Shown one piece after another: positions 22,201 through 32,907 of a DNA stretch of 64,000 nucleotides. Where the stretch lies: positions 248,001-312,000 of the forward strand of contig PUDQ02000003.1 in assembly GCA_002964805.2 (NCBI GenBank). The letters are read 5' to 3'. The DNA comes from Trametes villosa. Taxonomy: Eukaryota; Basidiomycota; Agaricomycetes; Polyporales; Polyporaceae. The position numbers and the translations under genes are program-made. The notes under the pieces are model-generated. The model was given only the letters and a program-made list of their open reading frames with translations. It was not told the origin of the DNA and made no database searches. Each line of letters starts with the position of its first letter. Within the stretch, counting starts at the first letter, position 1.

Positions 22201-24156
22201 TCAGCGACCCGCGCAACTCCCGTGGGCAAAAACATCCGCACTCACCTGAATCCCATCCCCACCTTCGCTCTCCTTCTCGACCTCACTCATCTCGACCTCC
22301 TCGACCACGAGCGCCGGCGGCTTCTCCATCTCCGCCTCCGCCTCCGCCTCCTTCAACCCCGCCCTGAACGGATCCACACTGTACTCCGTCTCGTCGCGCC
22401 ACTCCCACGCGTACGCGCCGCCCAGCGAATCGAGCGAGTCCGAGGGCGACGCCTCGGCCGCGGTGCTCGGGCCGGAGGACGGCGCGGGGACGGTGATGCT
22501 GAGCGTGGTGGTGAGCGTCGCGCCGAGGTTGCCGACGATCGTCGACGAGATGCCCTGGAACCGGACGTCGGAGAGGTGCAGCGTCGTGTCCGCCTCGCGC
22601 CCGCCGTGGCCCGCGAAGTAGATCCCGCGCAGGTCGAGCATGAAGCGCGAGAGGAAGATGACGGTGATGCTGGGAGGGGGCGTCAGCGCGTGCGGGACGT
22701 CATTTGAAGGGGTGGGGCGTACACTTGATCGAAGTAGGGCCAGACGAGCCAGATTGTGAGCGACTGACGGAGATGTTAGCTTAGACACTGTTCAGTCTTT
22801 GGCTGAACGTACGTTGCCAATCTGGAGAGAAGGCGTCAGACTAGGGGTATGGGTGCTATAGCGAGGCTGCACGTACCTTGTTCGAAACAATCGTGATGAT
22901 CTGGATGATGAGCAGGATCCTTCACCAAATGACGCTCAGCTTGAGAGCGAATACATCGAAAACGAAGGAGCGTACAGGAAGTAAGCCGTGCCTACAATAC
23001 GGAAGCGTTCAGAAAGCGAGCCCGATAACAGTCAAACCGCGACCACTCACCATCGCGCAGAAGCAATGTCGTCAGCGGGGTGTTCATGCCGATCTTCCTC
23101 GAGTCTTTGCTTATACCGAATGTTTTGATCCATGTCAGCGCGATGAGGATGCTGTCAGCCGCAATCGTCGCTGCCTTCGCCGTGATAGAAACTGGAAGTG
23201 GAATATATTAGTATCCTCAGAGGTTCCGAGATCGGCGCGTGCGTACTGCTGGAATGACGAGGGAGACATCAGCACCCAGCACGCACTAAGGTTAGGAGGG
23301 GAGACTCACTTTGACAATACGGGGTCGGGAAGGAGATAGAGGTATGTACATCCAAACGGCGGGCCGGCTTGCAACGGGATGTAGTGGGCATTCTCATACT
23401 GAACGTGCGATTGTTTAGTGGACGCTCCGTGAGCAGTACGATTGCAAACTTACCATTACAACAATGGGCTTCACCAGGCTCAGAGGGAGCACGACGAGGA
23501 GAGGCTTCCAATCTCTCCCCCATACACCGTAAACCCGCAGCGTCGTGAATGCTACATCGCCAGATAGTTCAGCATGGTCGCGGGTTTGAGGTTTGAACGC
23601 CGCTTACCTGATACAGAAAGGTAGTTGATGAAAAGTAGTACGTCGTCGGTATGGGTGATCCCCCCACAGCTACATATACTGTGAGTCCGGCTCGCGCGTA
23701 AGAAGCGTAATCCCTCACGTCTAGAGGAGCGAGCACAGTGTCAGCGAAAGGAAATCCCACCAATAGGAGAGGTTTGCTTACCCGATCACTAGACTTCCAT
23801 ACGAGGACTTCGAGCACGAAGAATATCCTCTCGATGACGGCGACATATCTCATCATGAGATAGATCAACGTCGCCCCAGTGAACTTGCGATTCCATATCC
23901 TGCGGTACTCGTCCGGAAACGTCAACGCGAAATCGAACCAGAGCAGCGCTGCAGCGACTACGGCGTCAGTACCTCTCTAATCCCGCGAAAGTGATTTATG
24001 TGTGCCTACCCGACGACGCTATGATGCAATAGTTCTCGACCAGCCTGCAGAGATGGCAGCGTCAGTGTTTCCGATAATGAAAGCTTGACGATGCCCTACG
24101 TACAGCCGAGGGTAGGCGCCGATGATCTCCTGCTCGTACTCCGAAAGTCCGGACAT
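22201..24156 (-). CDS. DUF6533-type seven-TM protein, array copy A
   Basis: Fourteen exons close in frame to 411 residues: 24156-24104, 24044-24010, 23957-23782, 23720-23719, 23669-23608, 23551-23454, 23398-23310, 23248-23247, 23191-23051, 22991-22976, 22919-22877, 22821-22813, 22763-22723, 22669-22201. Two exons are 2 nt long (AC completing Thr; CA between Asn and Ile) and one is 9 nt (Ile-Gly-Asn). The N-terminus YEQEIIGAYPRL leads to ENYCIIASS, then LLWFDFALTFPDEYRRIW, KFTGATLIYLMMRY, DDVLLFINYLSVS, VYGVWGRDWKPLLVVLPLSL, AATIAADSILIALTW, FLILLIIQIITIVSN and WLVWPYFDQVITVIFLSRFM, about seven membrane helices. An acidic cytosolic tail ends in VSADVFAHGSCAGR, also seen in copy C. The family has no known function. 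A TATA-like box lies about 110 bp upstream. Confidence 0.87.
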
Positions 24157-24264
24157 TTTACCACAGTTACCAGGACACTTCGTCTGAAAGGTGTCTACCG
24201 GAGCTGCAAGTAGGGGAAGAGGACGCAGAGCGCGGTCTGACGTGGTCCCGTACCTCTCGAGTAC

Positions 24265-24271
24265 AATTATA
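24265..24271 (-). promoter_or_regulatory. TATA-like box of copy A
   Basis: TATAATT on the minus strand about 110 bp before the start codon. The same element lies 109 bp before copy C and about 115 bp before copy D, within otherwise conserved upstream DNA. Confidence 0.5.
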
Positions 24272-24860
24272 TGGCCACAGACGCCCTCCGATCTACAAAA
24301 CGCGCGCGATCGCACAGGGCCGGGCGTACGCCTGCACACGAAGCACGGAGGCTATGCGCCGGGGCGTCTGTGGGGCACCCGCGAGCGCGGATGGAAGTGG
24401 GGAAGCTGGGGGAATGTGTCCATCCCGGCGGCGGCAGCCTGTCACGGCGCACAGCGCCCACCGGCGCCGCGCGCAGGAAGTGCGGAGAAGCTGATATTGA
24501 GCGCGCGTGCGCACACAACGAACGCTTCTCCCAGCCTGATATCAGGCAAATTCAGAGTCAGGCCGTCAGCGGAGATATGCACCGTCCACTTACCGTCACA
24601 TGCCGGTTCGCGCATGAGGTGAGAGGAGTGCCGTCAAAGGCTCGAGAGTATTCGCGGCGCAAGAGGGGGATTGATGGGTACCGTTATCGGAGTAGCGCCG
24701 CCTGCAGGCAGGCCTAGGTTGGCAGGCATTGTACAGGACCTCCGACTGCGCCTCGGAGAATACACTTCCGGAGGATCTTCTCAAGCACGCGGACTGGTGT
24801 AAGTGCCGTACTCACCTGCCTATTGCTGTGCTCCGCCGGCGCGCCACATGTCCATCCCTT
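24272..24860 (-). promoter_or_regulatory. duplicated upstream block of copy A
   Basis: This block is homologous, in matching orientation relative to the gene, to 32340-32800 (copy C) and 36060-36540 (copy D). Shared landmarks include GTGTATTCTCCGA, GCGGAGAAGC near a run of CGCG, and GGGAGAAG. Copy B lacks it. The conservation could reflect recent duplication, regulatory function, or both. The remaining 24861-25265 has no visible gene. Confidence 0.5.
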
Positions 24861-25265
24861 CAATTGAACTCTCGTCCTGTAGACCGGGCCACCTGTGACG
24901 GTTTTCTTGGTCCATAGTGCCGGGCAGGAAGGCAAAGCTGCTTGTTCTCATCTGTCAATATTGCCAGGACAGACGGAGCATGTAGCCACAGGGCTGATTA
25001 GGGGCGGAAGGCGCTGCACCGTTCACGAGGTGAGCGAGCTTCCTGCTGGTGGAATTTGATGATCGCACGACCGGTCACGCCGAGGAATGGATTCTCCAAC
25101 GTTGCCGGACCAACGCGGCCTCGCTTCACTGAGGAAGGGCTTTTCAGGATCGCATTCACATAAGATGCTAGACGCACAACGGGTGTTCAACGCTGCATGG
25201 TGTCGGACGGAGCTCAGTTCGAATGGCCTGCATCTAGATGATTTCGTGGAACATACACACGCTCT

Positions 25266-27072
25266 CTACGCACTCAGCATACCCGTCCTGAACGGATCTT
25301 CACAATACTGTATCCCATCTACCCGCCCGGATTGAGATGTGCCGCCAACATGATCGGGGGATGTAGGAAGACCGCCTCCATCGTCTTCGTAGGCGTCCTC
25401 CTCGTACGGGAGATCGAGCGTGGCGCCGAGGTTGCCGACGACCAACGAAAACTTGAGCTCAGACCAGTGCATCGTCGACCCGTCATCGTGCCCACCGGTA
25501 TCGGCAAAGTACAACTCGCGGAGGTTGAGCATGAACCGAGAGTGGAAGATGATGGCGAGCCTAGGGGAAGGTAGATGAGCGTGATGAGAAAGACACCCCG
25601 CGGGGGCACGCCGCGCGTAACAGAAAGCTGGGACGTACACTGATGCGAAGTAGGATACACACGGGGCCATGTATAACTGATGTCAAGTGAGTCGCGGTGT
25701 GGTAACACTCTGGCATCACACGTACGGTAAACACACTTGTCTGTTGACGCCGAGCTCAGCGCACGACACCGAGGAGATTATCGAGGAAACACCGTACTGG
25801 ATTATAGGCTACGCGGAACAGGCTCATGGCGAGCAGTGTTCTGTTCAAGAAAGCCTTCAAAACGCATTTTAGGGTCGTGATTGACCCACTCACAAGAAGT
25901 AAGCCGTTCCTATCAAAATGCCTGTACTTAGCAAGACAACCTTAGGCTAAAGGCGTAGGACTGACCATCTCGTAAGACCAGCGTGGCCACCGGTGCGCGA
26001 AGGCCTGACCCAAACGAGGTTCGGACAACGCTGAACGTCTTGATCCACGTCAAGACGATGAGGACGCTGTCTGCAACAATAGTTGCAATTGTGGTGACAG
26101 GAGCAACTGACGTGGAGAAGCTCAGACATGCTAGGGTGGCATGACTGAGGGTGCTCTTACCCCTGTTTAGGATGAAAGCTCAACAACCTGGCGTTCACTG
26201 ACCCTGTAAAGAATAGGCTCACTTGGTTGTGAAGTCATATGGCCACTCGTAACTGTACGAGCATCCAAGTTGAAAGGGACTGCCAAGTTCCATTGCGTAA
26301 TACTTGGAATCCTCGATCTGGAGACGTGTTAGGATAATTGGTGGGACTCAGACGTCGCCATCGATCTCACCAGAATCGTGAGAGGCCTAGCCAAGCTCAG
26401 GGGTAGGATGAGCAGAAGAGGCCTCCAGCCTCTGCCCCAAACACCATACAGTCGCAGCGCGGTAAACGCTGCATTGCCTAAGATGATCATCCGATATAAG
26501 CATAGACAGGGCGATTTCACTCACCTGAAAGCGCGACATAACTCACGAGAAGCAGCGCGTCGTCGGTATGTAGGATCCCACCGCATCTAGGAAGCTCGTG
26601 AATATTCTGCGAACTGACGTTTGAATAGCCCGTACGTCTGAAATCGCGAGTTAGCCGTCAAATCTTAGGGTTGAAACGAAGTTCAAGCGGACTCGCCTGA
26701 TCGCTCGATTTCCATTCGAGCACCTCTAGGACAAGGAAGATCCTCTCAAGGACTGCGCTGTAACGCATGGCAACGTATACCAACGTTGCCCCGGTGAACT
26801 TTCGCTTCCAAATCCGACGGTACTCGCTGGGCGCTGTCAATACAAAGTCGTACCACAGCAGGGCTTCGGGGCAGCCCTCAGCAATGGTCTCGTCCCCACA
26901 AGGATTGAGGAATGAAGCTTACCCGACGATGTCACGACACAGTACTTTGTGATTAACCTAACGAGCATGAGTTAGGCTTGCGCTGTCGGGACTAGGAAAG
27001 CTGAAAAGCCTTGACTTACATAGCTGAGAAATGCGAGACGATCTCCTGCGCATAAGAGAATTCATCTGACAT
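25266..27072 (-). CDS. DUF6533-type seven-TM protein, array copy B (divergent)
   Basis: Exons 27072-27020, 26957-26923, 26863-26697, 26637-26636, 26586-26525, 26477-26371, 26317-26223, 26162-26161, 26106-25966, 25909-25894, 25840-25798, 25740-25726, 25676-25639 and 25560-25266 close to 356 residues. Exon order, phases and several exact lengths (53, 35, 62, 141, 16, 43) equal those of copy A although the protein is clearly diverged. Both 2-nt exons are kept (AC; GG). Conserved parts are YDFVLTAPSEYRRIWKRKFTG, CGGILHTDDALLLVSYVAL, VYGVWGRG-like LYGVWGRGW, and ADSVLIVLTWIKTF. The third intron has a GC donor (CAG/GCGAGT). The acidic C-terminal tail is shorter, ending EDPFRTGMLSA. It lacks the upstream block of A, C and D, so it split off earlier. 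Confidence 0.8.
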
Positions 27073-27512
27073 ATTGCAAGGCAGGGATGTCCCCAGGATG
27101 TCGTTGAGGTCCTACGGTATATATACCTATACGAATGCGCATTGCTCCCTGCGTCCGCCGCGACGGAACAGCGTGTCACTCATGGCAGTTCACATTGATG
27201 AACGCGCGAAGCTCCGATAAAGGGCTCCGGAATGGCATGCCAGTTGGCAAGCGAACGGGCGAAGCTCGCAATGTGGCTGGCAGCTATCCCGAAGAATTCG
27301 AGGGCGCCGGGGCTTCCACTGTCGTATGCCACGAAGCTGATGGTGAAGGTTTTCATGTATTTGCAAAGATTATCTATGGGAAGACTATCGTCCGATGAGT
27401 GGTGTTTTAGTCTAGCACGGAAAGAGGGTCGCCTCACCAGCACATATCATGAGATGCAACGCAGACTACCACCTAGCCCAGCACCGTATCAGGTCCAGGC
27501 GTTCTCACGCGC
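27073..27512. other. short intergenic stretch
   Basis: Contains the start region of copy B, with an AT-rich TATATATACC-like run near 27116-27127, and the 3' end of the lactonase-like gene. No further gene seen. Confidence 0.4.
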
Positions 27513-28693
27513 TCACAGCCATAAGAAGCCTGTCGGCGCATCGAGCTCAATCGCCACAACCTCCCTAAGGCTCTTGCCCCCATCGATGCGTTCGAACACC
27601 CTCACCCCGCCCCCGCGCACGCCGCCCGCGATGAGCCACTTCGCGTCCGGCCCGCCGAACTCCATGCCGCGCAGGTGTTTCAGCCGCGAACGGACCTCCC
27701 CGATGTAGCCGATCTTGCCCTCCTCGCCGCGCACGGTCGAAAAGATGGCGATCGTGTCGCCCTCTGTGGAGGGGTCGTTCCGGTTCGAGACGTAGACGTA
27801 TGGGGCGGGGTAGGAGGCGTTGGGAGTGGGGATGAGGATCTCCCCGGCTAGCATAGACGCGGCCGCTGGAGAGGGCGGCGGGTTGCGCAAGGTCGATACG
27901 GTGTCGAGAAGCGTAGGTTCGGATGGGAGGGGTGGGAAGCGGTGTGCGGAGACCTCGCTGGTCAACTCCAGCACGGTGTACAACACGTCGTCTACGAGCA
28001 GCGTTGAGCGAGCGGTAAATCACCCATCGGATAGCATATACCCACCGTGAAAGGCGACATGGCGAGGTCCGGATCCAGGCTTGTACGACACTACACCCTT
28101 CTCGATCCACGTGCCGTTGGCCTCACGGACAAGTCGGCGAGTCTTGTCCGCTCCGAGGTCGGGAACCAAGACCTCGGTCCGGGCAGGGTGCCTGATGACT
28201 TGGTGTGGATGGGAGGCCTCCTGCCGGACCTTGTCAGGTCCGGTTCCGGTGAACTGAACGACTTGGAGGGTGTCGCCGAGCAAATGAGGAGTCTCGGTGG
28301 TGTATGGAACAGCGACAAACCGACCGGAGGAGTACTGAATACTACCAAGCGTCAATGGGATCCAGAATCGCATATAATCTGGGCATCACGCACGTTTCCG
28401 ACGAGTAGCTCGTCCTCCAATGCGAGAAGTGAACAGGGGTCGGCGCCTTCGCTCGGGATCTCCCCTACGACCGTCAGGCGACCTTCGTCATCGTACTTGA
28501 GCGCGGTGATTTTCCCGTCCGATTGTTCGAGCCCTGTGTAGACTACACCCTTGTTCTTCGGGTGCGGGGTGATCCAAGACGGATGGTGTCCGACGGTGAG
28601 CGTCGAGACTAGCGTTAGCGACGGCGCTTCCGGATCAAATGCAAGGGTATAGATCTCGTTTGTGTACGACGCGACCAGGATGCGATAGACCAT
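27513..28693 (-). CDS. lactonase-like seven-bladed beta-propeller protein
   Basis: Three exons, 28693-28394, 28334-28046 and 27991-27513, give 355 residues. The sequence is a chain of propeller blades without signal peptide: YRILVASYTNEIYTLAFD, GHHPSWITPHPKNKGVVY, LEDELLVGNYSSGRFVAVP, EASHPHQVIRHP, EVLVPDLGADKTRRL, GPRHVAFH, and near the end PYVYVSNRN, then LRGMEFGGPDAKWLIAGG. HPHQ, VPDLGAD, GPRH and SNR are hallmarks of the 6-phosphogluconolactonase/muconate-cycloisomerase-like fold (YbhE type). Likely role: cytosolic hydrolysis of a sugar or aromatic lactone; the substrate cannot be told from sequence. It sits alone inside the membrane-protein array. Confidence 0.88.
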
Positions 28694-30101
28694 GTTGGCG
28701 GCTGGAGAGTGCGTTATCGCAGAGAGAGAAGGCGTTGAGAGCAGTCTTATACGGACGACGGGCCGCGCGTATGCCGAAATATGTCCGCCACTGTTATCGA
28801 TGCCGCCGCAGGAGGCACTGGGGCTTGCGCAAGGCGACGACCGGACATCGTTGCAGTAGAGTTCAGCGGGAGGAAAAGCAGGACTGTGGCTCTAGCGCAG
28901 AACTACACGCACTTCCAAGTTGAGCGGAACCAACGCGAAGCGTTGGCGAAGCTATAGAACAACGCGAAGCGGCGTCCGACGATTCTCCTTACAGCTATTT
29001 TGGCGTCGGACCCGCGCTTCATAGATGCAGAGAGCGGTCGAAAGGATGAGGCTGGCACCAGGGCAGGGCACCACGGTTTCGCCGAAGGGTATATGCAGAT
29101 GATTATGGTAGGGTGTATGTGGCCGACATGGACGGCATCGACCGACTTTTCGCCGGTGCAGCGACTCCACATACCGGTATATGACAGTTCCAAGTGCCGT
29201 GTTACGTGTCGGTATGAAAGCACATGCGCAACGCTGGCCTCGAGATGACCAAGTGAGGGCCGTGCCTTGTTGCCGAGGGAGTCAAGACCACCTCGCGGAG
29301 TGCGGGAGTAGTAATAGGATTTCTAACGCAGCTTCTGCGCCGCATTCAGAGCTCGCCTACCCGGGAGAAGCGTGCTGTAAACATCTTCGAGCCGGCGACT
29401 GAATGTCGAGGCGCAACTGAAGAGGATGCCGTGCTCGTGGTCAGAAGAACGGATTTTGGCAACAGCTCACCATCGCACTTATGCCCGCCCAGACGTCACC
29501 TCCATCCATGCCACACATATCCGCAACATTCTCCGGGTATATGTTGAGATTGGAGTACTGTAGAGTGTATGAGAAACTGGATTCGTGCAGCATACGAGCC
29601 ACGGAAAAAGCGAGAAGAGAAGGTGGTATGAGATGAAGAAACATAGGCGCCTATAGGCGCCGGCTGTAACCTCCCGCTTCGCTCATTAGGGGAGATAAGA
29701 TTAGATCCTGTCCGAAGGCGCAGCGCGCCGGCTGAGCGCGCAGTCCGCAGACTCTCCTTGGACTCTACTCCCATTGCATTCACATCCTCAACTGCGATTT
29801 GGTGCTATACTGCTGTCAAGTCCCGTCGGACGGTCTCGACTTTACCCAATAATCCAACTTTTGAGACTCTAGGGAAATCGACGCGTGTAGGAAGCCGCCG
29901 GTCATTCAACACTGTAAGCACCTGCAGAGGGTTCTTCTTATACCGCCGCCGTTCAGATATTCAAAACCCGTCTTCACTCTAGGTGGGCACCACACCTAGT
30001 TGCTGTGGTTGAGATTTGTCCTGAACGAACTGTCCCGAAAAGCATAGAGAGTCGCCTTCCTTGTGCCATCGCAAGGTTTTCATCTGAATAACGCAAGGCC
30101 G
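28694..30101. other. intergenic, no gene recognised
   Basis: 1.4 kb between the divergent starts of the lactonase-like and CaaX genes. No motif-bearing frame found. Confidence 0.4.
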
Positions 30102-31478
30102 ATGATTGTCGACAAACAGCCGCTGCCCGGAGATGAAGTAGAGTTCCAGGATGCACCACCATCCTACGATGCGTTGGACAACGTCGCTCCGCCATTGCCC
30201 CGAGACCAGAAGACCGGCTCCTCATCCTCATACCCTCCTCCCCAGAATCTCTCTGCGACCTCTCCCAAGTCCCCGATAACACCCGCACCCCACAGCGCAG
30301 GCAAGCGCTCCTCCTCCTCCTCCTGGTTCAACTTCGGCCCCAGCGCACGCGCGAGCAAGGAGGTCCGCGCGACGATCCAAGGCCTCATCCGCGATCTCGT
30401 CAAGCAGGCGGATCCGGACGGCGCACTCGGCGTGCTCGAGAGCTGTGCCGACGCCTGCCGCTCTTTCGACCTCGCCCTCCCCACCCTTCTGCAAGAGCGC
30501 ACCATCGAGCGGCACACACCCCTCTACTGGGCGATCATCAACCGCCCCTCCCAGCCTGGGCCGTCCGACCAGCCTGACCTCGTCACTGCGCTCCTCTCGC
30601 ACGCCGCGCCGCTCACGGACGCGACGGTGGACGAGCTGCGCCTCGCGTGTCTGCACACGTCCGACCACGGGCTGTTCCAGCGGCTCCGGCGCTCGCCGGC
30701 ATTCGCGCCGCTGTCGGGTTCGGACGAGCTTATCCTGGGCGGGAATGCGCCCGTGGACGACGTTGACGTCGAGGACGTGCCGGGTGACGAATCCGGGTTC
30801 GTCGCGCGGTTCCGGATGCCGATGTTCCAGAAGCGGATGCGGATCTCGCAGGAGATCTCGCTCGAGTTCATCGCAAAAGGTGCGCACAGTCTACCCGCGT
30901 CCATCTCACGCGTGCTCACCGGCACCTGTGGTGTAGGGCGACTATGGATACTGAAGTTCATCGTCGCGAAGGACTACGATCCACGTCTCGGGTTCTCATA
31001 CACGCGCGCAGGGAGTTGGGTCGCGGTGCTCTCTCTCCTCCCGCACAGTCCGCCGACCTGGATTGACTCGCGGCTCGTTATCGATGACCCCCGCGCACGC
31101 ACGCATCCGCCGCCTCCCCCGGACCCGACCGGGCCTCCGACGTCCTTGCGCGAAGCTGTGGAGAGCATCGACGCGCAGCAGGCACAAAGCTCCTCCACGA
31201 AGCCGAAGCCGATGATCGAGCTGCGCATGAAGCGCTCGGACCAGCTCACGGCACCGCACTCGACGCGCGAGCGGAACCATTCGGTCATCACCGCGTCGTT
31301 CGAGGAGAATACCCTGGCACACAGTCTGCAGTTCAAGTGCGCCTGTGTTTCCCTATTGACGATGATTCGTGCTGACTATATGCACAGAGGCTGTCCGTAT
31401 ATCGAGAGCGACGGGTCGCTTGTAGCGCGACTAGAAGCACGGCTGGTACAGCCTGGCGCGGATTGTGTCATCTGTTGA
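30102..31478 (+). CDS. unknown fungal protein ending in a CaaX prenylation motif
   Basis: Exons 30102-30879, 30937-31336 and 31388-31478 join to 422 residues; a start at 30063 would add 13. The N-terminal part is disordered (Pro/Ser-rich, with PPSYDAL). A helical region around residues 80-200 resembles weak ankyrin-type pairs (HTPLYWAIINRP, LVTALLSHAAPLTDATVDELRLACLHT). A beta-rich part follows (RISQEISLEFIAKG, LWILKFIVAKDYDPRLGFS). The last four residues are CVIC, a Cys-aliphatic-aliphatic-X box predicting lipidation and membrane attachment. I do not recognise the family function. Prenylation plus a protein-interaction domain suggests a membrane-anchored adaptor, which is inference. Confidence 0.78.
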   Translation: MIVDKQPLPGDEVEFQDAPPSYDALDNVAPPLPRDQKTGSSSSYPPPQNLSATSPKSPITPAPHSAGKRSSSSSWFNFGPSARASKEVRATIQGLIRDLVKQADPDGALGVLESCADACRSFDLALPTLLQERTIERHTPLYWAIINRPSQPGPSDQPDLVTALLSHAAPLTDATVDELRLACLHTSDHGLFQRLRRSPAFAPLSGSDELILGGNAPVDDVDVEDVPGDESGFVARFRMPMFQKRMRISQEISLEFIAKGAHSLPASISRVLTGTCGVGRLWILKFIVAKDYDPRLGFSYTRAGSWVAVLSLLPHSPPTWIDSRLVIDDPRARTHPPPPPDPTGPPTSLREAVESIDAQQAQSSSTKPKPMIELRMKRSDQLTAPHSTRERNHSVITASFEENTLAHSLQFKCACVSLLTMIRADYMHRGCPYIESDGSLVARLEARLVQPGADCVIC

Positions 31479-32002
31479 GGATCGTTGCTGCTGGTGGCAG
31501 TTGTACAGTATTGCGGATCTGTACATATAGTGTAAGTTTCCATCAGTCTCTCGCAGTAGTCACCACATTGCGCTACTTTTCTCCGTTCGGGCCTCCCTAC
31601 TCCGGCTATTGACTTCACTATAGCTATGTACCATATATAGATACCCGAACGCTGCTTCATGGAAGCCCTTCCTTTTACGCGAGGAATTGGATTTTGTGCT
31701 CATACGAGGCAGGCTGAAGGCCTGACGCGGACGGTCCAAGAGTGCGCATTCCCCAAGGAGGCTTACTCGCAAGGCAACCTTTACGGGAGGTTCAGACTCT
31801 GATTTATCAGTATTACGTAAATAGCTGGCTTTGTGGTCCTGTGTAATGACCATAGTACGTTTTAATGAATCGAACCCTGCTCTCTCGCGCTCTCTCTCTC
31901 TCTCTACGATCGCACTCATACATATCACTTCACCTCACCGTCCGCCCTGACAGGCGTATGGAAATCAAATCCAGCTGACTCCAGAGCACGAAGGCGTCGT
32001 AA
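31479..32002. other. intergenic with a CT microsatellite
   Basis: Non-coding in appearance. A pure CT run lies at about 31889-31905. No gene. Confidence 0.4.
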
Positions 32003-32080
32003 CGATACACTGGTCCAAGCTGACAGTTGGCAACCTCGGTGCTCCGCTCGATTTTCCTCACGAGCTTGGACGACTAGGAC
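32003..32080 (+). pseudogene. degenerate terminal-exon fragment of the seven-TM family
   Basis: Translation in one frame gives TIHWSKLTVGNLGAPLDFP, matching the last-exon block of copy B (TMHWSELKFSLVVGNLGATLDLP). None of the upstream transmembrane exons is present next to it. It is a relic of a further copy on the plus strand. Confidence 0.55.
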
Positions 32081-32339
32081 GACCGCTCCACGCACTCCAG
32101 CCCTGTTGGCAGATAACTCCAACACCACTGAGGGGATGAAATACAGCATTGAGAAGATTCGTTCCCGATAGACCGGTGTGATGAGCGAACGCCGAACAGT
32201 TGTGTATCGTTGCAGGTGGCGCGGTTTACAAATTGGTAGTCCACTTTAAAGGCGAGCGTGGGGCGCATCGACGGAGCACAGCGATCTGAAGGTGAGTACG
32301 GCCCTTACAAAGAAAACCACTGGTTCGCGTGATTGATGA

Positions 32340-32907
32340 GGTCCCCTAGAGGTGTATTCTCCGAATACCTGCCAACCTTGGCGTACTTACCTGTAGGCAG
32401 CGCTACTTCGATAGCGGCAGCTATCAACCCCGCCCGAGCGCCCAGCGATGCTCTCCCCCCTCATATGCCAACCGGCATGCAACGGTCAGTAAACAGTACA
32501 CATTTCTGCTGACGGCTTGACTATGAATTTGCGTGATATCGGGGTGGGAGAAGCATCCGCTTTGTGCGCACGCGCGCTCAATTCCAGCTTCTCCGCACTT
32601 CCTGTGCGCGCCGCCGGTGGGCGCTGAGCGCCATGACAGGCTGCCGCCACCGACATGGACAGGTTCATCTAGCTCCCCTATGCGCTCGCGGGTGCCCCCT
32701 ACACTCCCCGGCGCACAGCATTCCTGCTTCGTGGGCACGCGTACCCCCGGCCCTGTGCGATCGCGCCTGTCTTTCAGATCGGAGGGCGCCTGCTGCCGTA
32801 TAATTGTGCTCAACAGATACGGGACCGCGTCAGGCCACTCCTCGCCCCCTTTGTGCAGCTCCGGCAGCTATCTTCCAGACAGGAGTTTTCCGGGGCACAG
32901 TGAAAAG
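32340..32907 (+). promoter_or_regulatory. duplicated upstream block and TATA box of copy C
   Basis: Homologous to the blocks upstream of copies A and D. TATAATT lies at 32799-32805, 109 bp before the start codon. Confidence 0.5.

Noticed and set aside
30228..30887. 219-codon minus-strand frame
   Set aside because: Antisense shadow of the CaaX gene; its composition mirrors GC-rich third codon positions.
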